From Roseburia hominis (GTDB taxonomy: Bacteria; Bacillota; Clostridia; Lachnospirales; Lachnospiraceae), in the NCBI GenBank assembly GCA_021771815.1, contig JAETOE010000010.1:35599-99598 (forward strand): DNA of 64,000 nt. Reading direction: 5' to 3'. The notes under the pieces were generated by a model that saw only the letters and a program-made list of their open reading frames with translations, had not been told where the DNA came from and did not search any database. Shown one piece after another: positions 43,898-52,709 of the stretch; position 1 is the first letter of the stretch; the number at the start of each line of letters is the position of its first letter. Both the position numbers and the translations under genes were made by a program.

Positions 43898-44032
43898 TGT
43901 AAATCACCTGCCCATTTCCCACAGATTCTAAATCTTTCCTTAATATTGCCGGAATGTGCTTGGCAATGAGGGTGGAATCATATAATATAAGGATTGTGAG
44001 TTTTACAGTCATGGGAAGGGCAGGAGAGGCAT

Positions 44033-44701
44033 ATGAGAGGGAACAGATGCATGCTGGCGTTTGTCTTGACGACAGCGGCATTACTTGCGGGATGTCAGAG
44101 GAATAAGACGGCGGATACGTCGGAGCAGATGCCGGCCTCGGAGCAGGAGGAATCTTTTCTGGCGGGGTTTGAGGCTGCAGAGGATTTTTCTGTGGAGACG
44201 GTGTATGCAGAGAAGGAAGAATATCCGGAGCTTGCAGCGTTCCTGATTTCTTATTATCAGATTCCGCAGGAATATCAGAGCGAGACTCGTTACTACTATA
44301 ATTATATAGATTTAAATGAGGACGGTGCGGATGAACTATTTGCATTTATCGTTGGAGAGTACACGGAAGTGCCGTTCGGCAATCCGATGCTGATTCTCCA
44401 AAAGGATGATGCTGGAGCATTTGTCGTGGTCGAAGCGTTCGAGGGTGTGCATACGCCGATTACGATCAGTGAGAACACGACGAACGGATGGCATGATATT
44501 ATTTACAACGAATACGGTATGGGAGCGGAAGATGGATACCGCATTTGCCACTATAATCCGAGCGGCGGTTATCAGACAGAAATTAATGAACTGCTCGAGG
44601 ATAAGCCGATGCAGGACGGGACACAGATTCTTTCCAACAATCTGATTGATGATATGGATAAGGGAAATTATCTGACACTGGCGCCGTGCCCGGAGGAATA
44701 A
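44033..44701 (+). CDS. Lipoprotein of unknown function
   Basis: A 222-residue secreted lipoprotein. The signal peptide is FVLTTAALLAGC-QRN with a clear lipobox. After an acidic linker, the mature domain contains YIDLNEDGADELFAFIVGEY, a calcium-loop-like D-x-N-x-D-G sequence often found in repeat lipoproteins. No enzyme motif is visible. GGAGAGG lies before the ATG. Monocistronic, with its own terminator. Confidence 0.82.
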   Translation: MRGNRCMLAFVLTTAALLAGCQRNKTADTSEQMPASEQEESFLAGFEAAEDFSVETVYAEKEEYPELAAFLISYYQIPQEYQSETRYYYNYIDLNEDGADELFAFIVGEYTEVPFGNPMLILQKDDAGAFVVVEAFEGVHTPITISENTTNGWHDIIYNEYGMGAEDGYRICHYNPSGGYQTEINELLEDKPMQDGTQILSNNLIDDMDKGNYLTLAPCPEE

Positions 44702-44765
44702 GGGTATTTTGCCGCAAGGTTTTTTCAAGCGGACATGAATAACTATATATAGCAGATGAATGACG

Positions 44766-44798
44766 GAACTGCCCGGGTTGCCCTGGGCGGTTCTTTTT
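44766..44798 (+). terminator. Intrinsic terminator of the lipoprotein gene
   Basis: GAACTGCCC pairs with GGGCGGTTC around a 10-base loop, then five T. Confidence 0.88.
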
Positions 44799-44940
44799 GC
44801 GTGCGCGGTTGGCAGTGCATTCGGCGCACTGTACAGCGCCCCTGTAAAAAAGGCTTTATCTTGTGTCTCCAAAATGGTATAATTTATGGTAAGTGACTAT
44901 AATAGCGTTATTGTTTTTTCAGGAATATGGAGGCGGGCTT

Positions 44941-46995
44941 GTGAGGAAAAGTAACGTAAGGTTGAAAGGAAAGCTTCGTACATATTTATACTGGCCATTG
45001 TTGCTGACGATTCTTCTGGTTGTGATAAATGTTGTTGTCTATATAGAAGATACGAGTACGGGATTCATGTTTTCCGGCTTTGTGGTGGTATATTTTCTGG
45101 TGATGCTGGCATCATACCTGCGTAATAAGCCGCGGCTTATAGACGAATTGATTAATTTTGCCACGCAGTACGGTACGGTGCAGAAGCAGCTTTTGAACGA
45201 ATTTGAGATTCCGTATGCGCTGATTGACTATAATGCGAAATTTCTGTGGGTCAATGAAGAGTTTACGGCGATTACCGGGAAGGATAAAAAGTACCACAAA
45301 TCCGTGATGACCGTGTTCCCGACGCTTACGAAGGAACTTTTCCAGCGGAATGACATGGAGGGGACACTGCATGTGACATTGGACGACAGGTATTACCGGG
45401 TGTCCTTGCGGAGAATCTATTTCAATTCTATGATGGACAATAGTACTATTTTGTCAATCGACGACAGCAACGAGTACCTGACAGCGATGTATCTGTTCGA
45501 TGAGACAGAACTGAACCACTACATGAAGGAAAATGAGGAGCAGCGTCTGGTTGCCGGACTTGTCTATATCGACAATTACGACGAGGCGCTCGACAGCATT
45601 GAGGATGTTAAGCGTTCCCTGCTTGTCGCGCTCATTGACCGTAAGGTGAATAAATACTTTACCGAGATTGATGCGCTTGTCCGCAAGATTGAGAAAGATA
45701 AGTATTTTGTAGTGTTCAAGAAGCAGTATTTAGAGCAGCTTCGGGAGAACCGTTTCAGTATTATCGAAGATGTCAAGACTGTCAAGGTCGGAAATGAGAT
45801 GGCGGTCACGCTTTCTATCGGTATCGGCGTAGGCGGCGACAGCTATACGCAGAATTATGAATATGCCAGGATGTCGATTGATCTCGCGCTCGGACGAGGC
45901 GGAGATCAGGTAGTACTGCGGGAGGGGGAGGACGTCTCCTACTACGGCGGCAAGACCAAGCAGGTAGAGCGCAACAACCGCGTCAAAGCGCGTGTCAAGG
46001 CGCATGCGCTGCGTGAGGTCATTGAGAGCCGCGAGCATGTGATTATCATGGGACACAGCATCAGCGACGTGGATTCGCTCGGCGCGGCAATCGGTGTGTA
46101 CTGTGCAGCGCGCGTACTCGGAAAGAAGGCACAGATCGTCTTAAACGAAGTGACGTCATCGCTCAGACCGCTGGTCGAGGGCTTTTCGGAGGAGAAAGGG
46201 TATCCGTCGGATCTCTTTATCAAGAGCGAGGAAGCAATTCTTTTGACCAACCGCAACACGCTTGTTATGGTCGTGGACGTCAACCGGCCGAGCTACACGG
46301 AATGCCCGGAGCTCCTTAAGCGCACAGATACCGTATGTGTATTTGACCATCACAGGCAGAACCGGGAAGTCATTGAGAATCCGGTGTTGTCTTATGTAGA
46401 GCCATATGCATCAAGCGCTTGCGAGATGATTGCAGAGGTACTACAGTACTTTTCGGAAAACATCGAATTGAAGCCGCATGAGGCGGATTGTATTTACGCG
46501 GGTATCCTGATCGATACGAACAACTTTATGACGAAGACGGGCGTGCGTACCTTTGAGGCGGCGGCGTATTTAAGGAGAGCCGGCGCGGAGGTCACAAGAG
46601 TCCGCAAGATGCTTCGGAATGATATGTCAGCATACAAGGCGCGCGCGGAGGCGGTACGGCATGCGGAGGTATACCGCGGTGCATTTGCGATTTCTGTGTG
46701 TCCCGCGGATAATGTAGAGAGTCCTACAATAGTAGGGGCGCAGGCGGCAAATGAACTTCTTAATATCGTCGGAATCAAGGCATCTTTTGTGTTGACTGAG
46801 TATCAGGGCAAGATTTATGTCAGCTCGCGGTCGATTGATGAGATCAACGTGCAGCTTATCATGGAGCGGCTCGGCGGCGGCGGTCATTTAAATGTTGCAG
46901 GGGCGCAGCTTGCGGATTGCACGATGGCACAGGCAAAGCGCATTATTCAGGACACGATTGATGAGATGTTAAGAGAGGGCGATATCGAGGAGTAA
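44941..46995 (+). CDS. gdpP: Cyclic-di-AMP phosphodiesterase GdpP (YybT)
   Basis: Membrane enzyme degrading c-di-AMP. The length is 684 residues. Two N-terminal TM helices (about 15-60), a PAS-like domain (70-150), a degenerate GGDEF domain (160-300, SIGIGVGGDSYTQNYEYA), then DHH (VIIMGHSISDVDSLGAAIGV, VVDVNRP, CVFDHHRQN) and DHHA1 (GGGGHLNVAGAQ). The start is GTG 44941 with GGAGG 7 bases upstream. It is followed by rplI and dnaB, the conserved Firmicutes order. Confidence 0.95.
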   Translation: MRKSNVRLKGKLRTYLYWPLLLTILLVVINVVVYIEDTSTGFMFSGFVVVYFLVMLASYLRNKPRLIDELINFATQYGTVQKQLLNEFEIPYALIDYNAKFLWVNEEFTAITGKDKKYHKSVMTVFPTLTKELFQRNDMEGTLHVTLDDRYYRVSLRRIYFNSMMDNSTILSIDDSNEYLTAMYLFDETELNHYMKENEEQRLVAGLVYIDNYDEALDSIEDVKRSLLVALIDRKVNKYFTEIDALVRKIEKDKYFVVFKKQYLEQLRENRFSIIEDVKTVKVGNEMAVTLSIGIGVGGDSYTQNYEYARMSIDLALGRGGDQVVLREGEDVSYYGGKTKQVERNNRVKARVKAHALREVIESREHVIIMGHSISDVDSLGAAIGVYCAARVLGKKAQIVLNEVTSSLRPLVEGFSEEKGYPSDLFIKSEEAILLTNRNTLVMVVDVNRPSYTECPELLKRTDTVCVFDHHRQNREVIENPVLSYVEPYASSACEMIAEVLQYFSENIELKPHEADCIYAGILIDTNNFMTKTGVRTFEAAAYLRRAGAEVTRVRKMLRNDMSAYKARAEAVRHAEVYRGAFAISVCPADNVESPTIVGAQAANELLNIVGIKASFVLTEYQGKIYVSSRSIDEINVQLIMERLGGGGHLNVAGAQLADCTMAQAKRIIQDTIDEMLREGDIEE

Positions 46996-47067
46996 TGGAC
47001 AGGAGTTTTATCTGGTGTCCGGCAGAATGCAGATTGACATGAGGAAATAGAGCAGGAGGTATGGAAA

Positions 47068-47514
47068 GTGAAAGTAATTTTATTGCAGGATGTGAAAGCA
47101 TTAGGAAAAAAAGGTGATATTGTAAATGTCAGTGACGGATACGCGAGAAACGCGATTTTTCCGAAGAAGCTGGGCGTGGAGGCAACGCCTAAGAATCTGA
47201 ACGACTTAAAGCTGCAGAATCAGCACGCGGATAAAGTGGCGCAGGAGAATTATGAGGCGGCGCTCGCACTGGCGGAGGAATTAAAGGATAAGAAGGTAAC
47301 GGTTAAGATGAAGGCGGGAGAGGGCGGACGTACTTTCGGCTCTGTTTCCACAAAGGAAATTGCCCAGGCAGCCAAAGAGCAGCTTGGCATGGAACTTGAC
47401 AAGAAGAAGATGCAGCTTCCCGAGCCGATCAAGAGCTTTGGCATGACAGAGGTAGCAATCAAGCTTCACCCGAAGGTGACGGGTAAGTTTACCGTTCATG
47501 TAGTAGAAGAGTAA
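47068..47514 (+). CDS. rplI: 50S ribosomal protein L9
   Basis: A 148-residue protein. [39 protein letters not shown], a long connecting helix and C-terminal [20 protein letters not shown] and [21 protein letters not shown] start with AGGAGG 9 bases upstream. It lies between gdpP and dnaB as usual. Confidence 0.97.
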   Translation: MKVILLQDVKALGKKGDIVNVSDGYARNAIFPKKLGVEATPKNLNDLKLQNQHADKVAQENYEAALALAEELKDKKVTVKMKAGEGGRTFGSVSTKEIAQAAKEQLGMELDKKKMQLPEPIKSFGMTEVAIKLHPKVTGKFTVHVVEE

Positions 47515-47523
47515 GAACAGACG

Positions 47524-47561
47524 CACAGGCAGAGGATTCGCAGAAGAATCCTTTGCCTGTG
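47524..47561 (+). terminator. Strong hairpin after rplI, possible attenuator
   Basis: CACAGGCAGAGGATTC and GAATCCTTTGCCTGTG form a 16-bp stem with one G-U pair. No T tract follows, so it may only reduce readthrough into dnaB or stabilise the rplI mRNA end. Confidence 0.55.
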
Positions 47562-47571
47562 TTAATTAAAG

Positions 47572-47677
47572 CGGAAAACAAGGAGGAAAATCCTGCACAG
47601 CTTGCTGGGCACTGCTCCACGCAGGGGCGCACGCCATGCAAGCATGGCAGGCATTTTCCTTCGGAAAACAAGGAGGA
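47572..47677 (+). repeat. Small hairpin insertion flanked by a duplicated dnaB ribosome site
   Basis: The 16-mer CGGAAAACAAGGAGGA occurs at 47572 and again at 47662, exactly 90 bases apart. The stretch between them has inverted ends GGAAAATCCTGC (47585) and GCAGGCATTTTCC (47647). It looks like a mini-element that duplicated its target, here the Shine-Dalgarno region of dnaB. Confidence 0.6.
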
Positions 47678-47682
47678 TTATC

Positions 47683-49017
47683 ATGGAGGAGGCTTTGATT
47701 AAGCGGATTATGCCAAACAGCTTAGAGGCAGAGCAGTCCGTGATCGGTTCCATGATTATGGACAAGGACGCGATCGTGACGGCGATGGAAATGCTCATCA
47801 GCGAGGATTTCTACCATCAGCAGTACGGCGTCTTGTTTGATACGATGATAGAACTGTATAATAAAGGGCTTCCGGTGGATCTGGTGACTTTGCAGAACAA
47901 GCTGAAAGAAAAGGATGTTCCGGCGGAGATTGCCAGTCTGGAATTTGTCCGCGATCTCGTGACGGCAGTGCCGACCTCTGCGAATGTCAAGTATTATGCG
48001 CAGATTGTGAAAGACAATTCGATGCGCAGAAAGCTCATCAAGCTGAACGAAGAGATCGAGAATGAGTGCTATCTTGGCAAGGAGAGCGTCGAGACGGTCA
48101 TGGATATTACGGAGAAGAAGGTGTTTGATCTCCTTTCCAGCAGAGGCGGCGGCGGAGATTATGTACCGATCCGCCAGGTCGTTATGAACGCGCTCGAGAA
48201 AATCGAGAACGCGGCGAAGACTTCCGGCACGGTAACCGGAATTCCGACCGGATTTATCGATCTGGATTACCGCACGGCGGGTTTACAGCCTTCCGATCTG
48301 ATTCTGATTGCGGCGCGCCCGTCTATGGGTAAGACGGCGTTCGTACTCAATATCGCGCAGTATGTTGCATTCCATGAAAATATGTGCACCGCGATATTTT
48401 CGCTTGAGATGTCCAAGGAGCAGCTTGTGAACCGACTTTTTTCTCTTGAGTCGAGAGTCGATGCGCAGGCGCTCCGTACCGGTAATCTGTCTGACGCGGA
48501 CTGGGAGAAGTTGATCGAAGGGGCGGGAACCATCGGTAATTCCGAACTGATTATTGATGATACACCGGGTATCTCGATTTCCGAGATGCGCAGCAAGTGC
48601 AGGAAATATAAGCTGGAGCACGATCTGAAGCTTGTCATCATCGACTATTTGCAGTTGATGTCCGGCTCCGGGAAATCTACGGATTCACGTCAGCAGGAGA
48701 TTTCGGATATCTCGCGTTCTCTTAAGGCGCTGGCGAGAGAACTTTCCGTTCCGGTCATCGCATTATCCCAGCTCTCGCGAGCCGTAGAGCAAAGACCGGA
48801 TCACCGTCCGATGCTCTCCGATCTTCGTGAGTCGGGAGCCATCGAGCAGGACGCCGACGTCGTAATGTTTATCTATCGTGACGATTACTACAATCATGAT
48901 TCGGATATGAAGGGCATTTCCGAGATCATCATTGCAAAACAGAGAAACGGTCCGATCGGTACGGTCAACCTGGTATGGCTGCCGCAGTACACGAAGTTTG
49001 CGAATATGGAGAAATAA
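47683..49017 (+). CDS. dnaB: Replicative DNA helicase
   Basis: Hexameric helicase at the replication fork. The length is 444 residues. N-terminal domain MPNSLEAEQSVIGSMIMDKD; RecA core with GIPTGFIDLDYRTAGLQPSD, Walker A AARPSMGKTAFVLN, FSLEMSKEQLVNRL, Walker B LVIIDYLQLMSG, and SDLRESGAIEQDADVVMFIY. No intein. Start ATG 47683 with AAGGAGG 6 bases upstream (the second of the duplicated sites). It ends the gdpP-rplI-dnaB group. Confidence 0.97.
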   Translation: MEEALIKRIMPNSLEAEQSVIGSMIMDKDAIVTAMEMLISEDFYHQQYGVLFDTMIELYNKGLPVDLVTLQNKLKEKDVPAEIASLEFVRDLVTAVPTSANVKYYAQIVKDNSMRRKLIKLNEEIENECYLGKESVETVMDITEKKVFDLLSSRGGGGDYVPIRQVVMNALEKIENAAKTSGTVTGIPTGFIDLDYRTAGLQPSDLILIAARPSMGKTAFVLNIAQYVAFHENMCTAIFSLEMSKEQLVNRLFSLESRVDAQALRTGNLSDADWEKLIEGAGTIGNSELIIDDTPGISISEMRSKCRKYKLEHDLKLVIIDYLQLMSGSGKSTDSRQQEISDISRSLKALARELSVPVIALSQLSRAVEQRPDHRPMLSDLRESGAIEQDADVVMFIYRDDYYNHDSDMKGISEIIIAKQRNGPIGTVNLVWLPQYTKFANMEK

Positions 49018-49047
49018 CATGCGCATCCTGCCCGGCAGGGATTTTGG

Positions 49048-49103
49048 TTCTATAGGAATCATCACTTTTACGCCTTACAACAACACAGTACCTCCTATAG
49101 AGT
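49048..49103 (-). repeat. Short dispersed repeat with inverted ends, copy 2
   Basis: On the minus strand it runs from ACTCTATAGGAGG to GATTCCTATAGAA and aligns base by base with 27421-27478. It is followed on that strand by a different GC-rich hairpin (TCCCTGCC-GG-GCAGGA). It begins directly after the T run of the hxlR terminator, as copy 1 begins after the tRNA-fMet terminator. Confidence 0.72.
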
Positions 49104-49133
49104 AAAAAAGCAGGAAATCCAAGATTTCCTGCT
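49104..49133 (-). terminator. Intrinsic terminator of the HxlR gene
   Basis: On the minus strand GCAGGAAATC-TTG-GATTTCCTGC is followed by six T. It is directly adjacent to the stop codon. Confidence 0.9.
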
Positions 49134-49484
49134 TTAATGTTTTTCGCCTGTGGCAGCAGCTTTTGTAGCACTTTTATACGTATATCCAAACTCTGCCATA
49201 GAGTCGAGAATTGGTCTCATGGCTTCGCCAAGCTCGCTTAAGGCATATTCCACGCGCGGCGGCACTTCTGCATACACGGTGCGCGTGATGATGCCGTCCT
49301 CCTCCAAGGCGCGAAGGCTGTCGGTCAGGACTTTCTGGCTGATGCCGTCCAAATCTTTTTTCAGTTCATTGAATCTCCAGGGTCTTTCGCGGAGATTTCG
49401 GATAATCAAAAGCTTCCATTTGCTGCCGATCAGTTGGACGGTAGTTGCCACCGGACACTCCGGTAATTCTTCCTTTGTCAGCAT
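49134..49484 (-). CDS. HxlR family transcriptional regulator
   Basis: A 116-residue winged-helix protein. ECPVATTVQLIGSKWKLLII is the HxlR signature with the redox-capable Cys near residue 10, then RNLRERPWRFNELKKDLDGI, SQKVLTDSLRALEEDGIITR and PPRVEYALSELGEAM. Start ATG 49484 with GGGGGGAA upstream. Divergent from the ACGX peptide gene, so it is a candidate redox or electrophile sensor for that cluster. Confidence 0.93.
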   Translation of the reverse strand: MLTKEELPECPVATTVQLIGSKWKLLIIRNLRERPWRFNELKKDLDGISQKVLTDSLRALEEDGIITRTVYAEVPPRVEYALSELGEAMRPILDSMAEFGYTYKSATKAAATGEKH

Positions 49485-49577
49485 AAAAATTCCCCCCATT
49501 TTGCGCAGAGCGAGCAGAAGGTATTTTCATACAAGCCTGCAAATCTGCAATAGTTCAAAATCGAATGTTATATTCAT

Positions 49578-49606
49578 ATTATAGTGTAAGTTATGACAGG
49601 AAGCAA
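49578..49606 (-). promoter_or_regulatory. Promoter of the HxlR gene
   Basis: On the minus strand TTGCTT (49606-49601) and TATAAT (49583-49578), 17 bases apart. The 307-base gap 49485-49791 holds this and the divergent promoter; I see no further gene in it. Confidence 0.55.
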
Positions 49607-49691
49607 TCCTGTAAAACCTCTTTTGCAGAAGAAATGCGCGAAAATACACAAATGTTACAAAAAGGTAACTACGGCACTTTTTTGTGCGTAC

Positions 49692-49720
49692 TTTTCGGGG
49701 CAGCCGCAGCCTGCTATGAT
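49692..49720 (+). promoter_or_regulatory. Possible extended -10 promoter of the ACGX peptide gene
   Basis: TGC-TATGAT (49712-49720) is an extended -10. The -35 region (TTTTCG at 49692) is weak, suggesting activation or control by a regulator. Confidence 0.4.
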
Positions 49721-49791
49721 ACAGTCAGGACGAAGGAAAAACGTCTGAGAATCAGGGAGAAATCCCAATAGAGAATCAGGAGGGAAAAACA

Positions 49792-50058
49792 ATGGCATTA
49801 TCAAACATTGCAGAGTGGAACGAGGACAAGAAGGCATCGTCGGCGTGCGGAAGCGCGTGCGGAGCAGGCGAACCGGAAGAGAAGTCGGCAGCGTGCGGAG
49901 CAAGTGCACCGGAAGAGAAGCCGGCAGCGTGTGGAAGCGCATGCGGGGCAGGCGCACCGGAAGAGAAGCCGGCAGCGTGCGGAAGCGCGTGCGGAACAGG
50001 CGAACCGGAAGAGAAGCCGACAGCGTGTGGAAGCGCGTGCGGAGCAGGCGATAAGTAG
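49792..50058 (+). CDS. ACGX-repeat peptide, probable RiPP precursor
   Basis: An 88-residue peptide. A short leader MALSNIAEWNEDKKAS is followed by nine ACG[S/A/T] tetrapeptides, mostly in pairs such as ACGSACGAG, separated by EPEEKPA-type linkers. The repeats are also near-identical in DNA. AGGAGG lies 9 bases before ATG. A radical SAM/SPASM protein follows 106 bases later. From memory of radical SAM peptide systems, this agrees with the so-called ACGX system, where the maturase is thought to modify Cys or neighbouring residues. The product is not known to me. Confidence 0.87.
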   Translation: MALSNIAEWNEDKKASSACGSACGAGEPEEKSAACGASAPEEKPAACGSACGAGAPEEKPAACGSACGTGEPEEKPTACGSACGAGDK

Positions 50059-50164
50059 GAATGCCCGGAAAGTGCAGAGCCAGACGGTTTTACATTCTTT
50101 TCACGGACAGAGAACCGCTGGCTCTGGATTGCCATAGGGAAGAAACGAGAAAGAAGGGATAGAG

Positions 50165-51247
50165 ATGAAACAGAATTTGGGGAAGGCAAAACAGTATTTC
50201 GCTTTTCAGTGGCATATCACAGACGACTGCGATCAGCGGTGCAAGCACTGCTACATTTTTTCCGAGGATAACTGTAAGAAATTAGACAGTATGACCTGGG
50301 AGCAGATGCAGGAGGTTCTTGCAAACTGCGAGGATTTCTGCAGGACATACAACCGGATTCCCTATTTTTACATCACGGGAGGAGATCCGATTCTTCATCC
50401 CGATTTCTGGAAGCTGATGGAGTGCCTGAAGGAAAAGGAAATTCCGTTTACGATTCTCGGAAATCCGTTTCACCTGACAGACGAGGTCTGTACCAGATTA
50501 AAGGCGTGCGGCTGTCAGAAATACCAGCTTTCTCTTGACGGAATGAGGGAAACGCACGACTGGTTTCGCAAGCCGGGTTCTTTTGATATAACGCTGGAAA
50601 AGATCGCAACCATAAAAAAAGCGGGAATTACGTCCGTAATTATGACGACCGTTTCGGGAAAAAATGCGAAGGAAATACCGGATATCATTGATACCGTGGT
50701 AGCGCATAAGGCGGATGTATTTGCGTTTGCAAGATATTGTCCGACAAGTGAGGAAAAGGACACCGGAATGACGCCGGAGGAATATCGAACGCTGCTTGCT
50801 GTCTGCGATAAGAAATATAAGGAGTACCGGGCGGCAGGCTGCGAGACATACTTTAACAAAAAGGATCATCTGTGGACGCTGTACGAATATGAGACAGGCG
50901 AATTTGTAATCCCGAAGGATGCGAAGGAGGGCATGATTTACGGCGGCTGTAACTGCGGAAATTGCCATATGACCATTCTCCCGACCGGGGACGTGTACGC
51001 CTGCCGTAGGGTACAGGGCAGCAGGGTCGCAAATGTGTTTGAGGAGCGGCTTGCGGACGTATGGGTGTGCCAGATGGAGCAGTACCGCGATTATGATAAA
51101 TTTAAGAAATGCGCGAAATGCGAGCTAAAGCCCTGGTGCAGGGGATGTCCGGCAGTTGCAGGCGGAGCGCACGGAGATTTCTATGACGTCGATCCGCAGT
51201 GCTGGAAACAGAAAAATGAGATAACGGGAGAGATGTTATGCAGTTAA
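50165..51247 (+). CDS. Radical SAM/SPASM maturase of the ACGX peptide
   Basis: The protein is 360 residues. The cluster motif is ITDDCDQRCKHCYIF (C-x3-C-x2-C), then YITGGDPILHPDFWKLM and YQLSLDGMRETHDWFRKPGS of the SAM barrel. The C-terminal SPASM region is Cys-rich: GGCNCGNCHMTILPTGDVYA, CRRVQGSRVANVFE and CAKCELKPWCRGCPAVAGG, enough for two auxiliary Fe-S clusters. Overlaps the nitroreductase by 10 bases. AGAAGGGA lies before the ATG. Expected to act on the peptide at 49792. Confidence 0.92.
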   Translation: MKQNLGKAKQYFAFQWHITDDCDQRCKHCYIFSEDNCKKLDSMTWEQMQEVLANCEDFCRTYNRIPYFYITGGDPILHPDFWKLMECLKEKEIPFTILGNPFHLTDEVCTRLKACGCQKYQLSLDGMRETHDWFRKPGSFDITLEKIATIKKAGITSVIMTTVSGKNAKEIPDIIDTVVAHKADVFAFARYCPTSEEKDTGMTPEEYRTLLAVCDKKYKEYRAAGCETYFNKKDHLWTLYEYETGEFVIPKDAKEGMIYGGCNCGNCHMTILPTGDVYACRRVQGSRVANVFEERLADVWVCQMEQYRDYDKFKKCAKCELKPWCRGCPAVAGGAHGDFYDVDPQCWKQKNEITGEMLCS

Positions 51248-51816
51248 TGGAAATTATAAAAGCGCGCCATTCCATTCGAAAATATACAGAGGAGCAGATC
51301 GCGCGCGAGGAACTGGAAAAAATACTGGAAGCGGGAACTTTTGCACCGAATGCAGGCGGCGGACAGCGCAGCATGATGGTCGCAGTTTATAATAAAGAAT
51401 TGACAACAAGGCTCGGGACGATGAATATGGCGAAATTTGATCGGAGCCATCTGGCAGGCTCTTATGTATCGAAGGAGCAGCCGAGCACAATTGACGACCC
51501 GACGATCAAAAACGGTTTCTACGGAGCGCCGACGGTGGTAGCTATTTTCGGGCAGACAAATTTCATGTTCCGGGTGGCAGACGCCTTCTGTTGTGCAGAA
51601 AACATGATTTTGCAGGCGACGGAGCTTGGAGTTGCGTCCTGTATCATATCGCGGGGCGAGGAGACATTTGCAAGCCCGGAGGGCAGGGCGCTTCTTAGGG
51701 AGTGGGGAGTCCCGGAAAATTATTCCTGTGTGTGCTTTGTAATACTCGGAAAAATCGACGGCGCGCAGCCGCATACAAAGCCGAGAAGAGAAGGGCGCGT
51801 GAAGATCGTGGAGTGA
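51238..51816 (+). CDS. Nitroreductase family flavoprotein
   Basis: A 192-residue FMN oxidoreductase. FMN-binding start IIKARHSIRKYTEEQIAREE, EAGTFAPNAGGGQRSMMVA, GAPTVVAIFGQTN, DAFCCAENMILQATELGVAS and FVILGKIDGAQPHTKPRREG. It overlaps the radical SAM gene, so it is probably made with it. It may reduce or oxidise the modified peptide or supply electrons; that role is inference. Confidence 0.9.
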   Translation: MQLMEIIKARHSIRKYTEEQIAREELEKILEAGTFAPNAGGGQRSMMVAVYNKELTTRLGTMNMAKFDRSHLAGSYVSKEQPSTIDDPTIKNGFYGAPTVVAIFGQTNFMFRVADAFCCAENMILQATELGVASCIISRGEETFASPEGRALLREWGVPENYSCVCFVILGKIDGAQPHTKPRREGRVKIVE

Positions 51817-51984
51817 GTGAAGTCCGCAAAGAAGGATCAGAAAGCGTGAGGAAGGAATCGCAGAGCATGAAGAAGCAAACAGAAAAACGTGAAAAAGGAA
51901 TTGGGAAAGTGTAAAGTAGCAATCAGAAAAGAGCAAGACTGTCGGGAGCCTGCAAGCTTCTGGCAATAAACGGAGGAATAAGAA

Positions 51985-52608
51985 ATGGATGCGGCAACAT
52001 GTCTGAAAAAATTAGAGTATGTCGGTGTGCTGGCGTTTGCCACAGTGGACGAGAATGGCGCGCCGCAGGTTCGAAATATCAGTGCAATTCACTATGAACC
52101 GGACAGAATGTACTTTTTCACCGCGCGCGGAAAAGAATTTGCCCGGGAACTGGAGCGGGACGGACGCGTACAGATTCTTGGCTATACAAAATACAAGGAA
52201 ATGATCCGGGTTTCGGCTAAAGCGGTCGCTGCCCCCGCAGAGGAGCAAAAGAAATGGATGGACAGGATCTTTATGGAGCAGCCATATCTGAAAAATGTCT
52301 ATCCGGGCGATACCAGAGAGATAGGCGTTATATATGAAATCCGGCAGGCACAGATCGAATATTTTCATCTAGGCGTTTCCCCGATTTTCCGCGAAACCTA
52401 TACGATAGGCGGTGGTATCACAGCACAGAGAGGCTATCGGATCACGGAGCAGTGCATTGGCTGCGGAACCTGCCTTTCGCATTGCCCGCAGAAATGCATC
52501 GCGGCAGGAGAGCAATATTCGATCCGGCAGGAGCATTGTCTCCACTGCGGAAACTGTTTCGTACATTGTCCCGTCGGTGCTGTCCGGCGCGCCGGGGAGG
52601 ATGCATAA
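51985..52608 (+). CDS. Pyridoxamine-phosphate-oxidase-like flavoprotein fused to a 2[4Fe-4S] ferredoxin domain
   Basis: The protein is 207 residues. Residues 1-140 form an FMN-binding split barrel (VGVLAFATVDENGAPQVRNI, YFFTARGKEFARELERDGRV). Residues 150-205 carry two four-cysteine clusters, CIGCGTCLSHCPQKCI and CLHCGNCFVHCPVGAV. Such fusions shuttle electrons between ferredoxin and flavin. GGAGG lies before the ATG. It lies between the nitroreductase and the SirTM gene, 169 and 101 bases away, in the same direction. Confidence 0.92.
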   Translation: MDAATCLKKLEYVGVLAFATVDENGAPQVRNISAIHYEPDRMYFFTARGKEFARELERDGRVQILGYTKYKEMIRVSAKAVAAPAEEQKKWMDRIFMEQPYLKNVYPGDTREIGVIYEIRQAQIEYFHLGVSPIFRETYTIGGGITAQRGYRITEQCIGCGTCLSHCPQKCIAAGEQYSIRQEHCLHCGNCFVHCPVGAVRRAGEDA

Positions 52609-52709
52609 AAAATGGAATTGTGTCCTCCTGGGTAAGGGAAATACGCAGGCTATAAGATAAATGGAAGGAAGCCGAAAAGTGCGTTTTCATAATGAAAGGG
52701 TGGTGCGTA

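Noticed and set aside
44893..44940. Earlier start for gdpP
   Set aside because: It has no ribosome site, whereas GTG 44941 has GGAGG at the right distance and the conserved N terminus.
49565..49771. 68-codon open frame before the ACGX peptide gene
   Set aside because: No ribosome site, and it spans the divergent promoter region.
49792..50058. Repetitive DNA resembling a CRISPR array
   Set aside because: The repeats are in-frame coding units with no unique spacers and no cas genes nearby.
49808..50189. Alternative-frame and antisense open frames over the ACGX repeats
   Set aside because: They arise from the repetitive DNA; only the frame at 49792 has a ribosome site and the Cys pattern.
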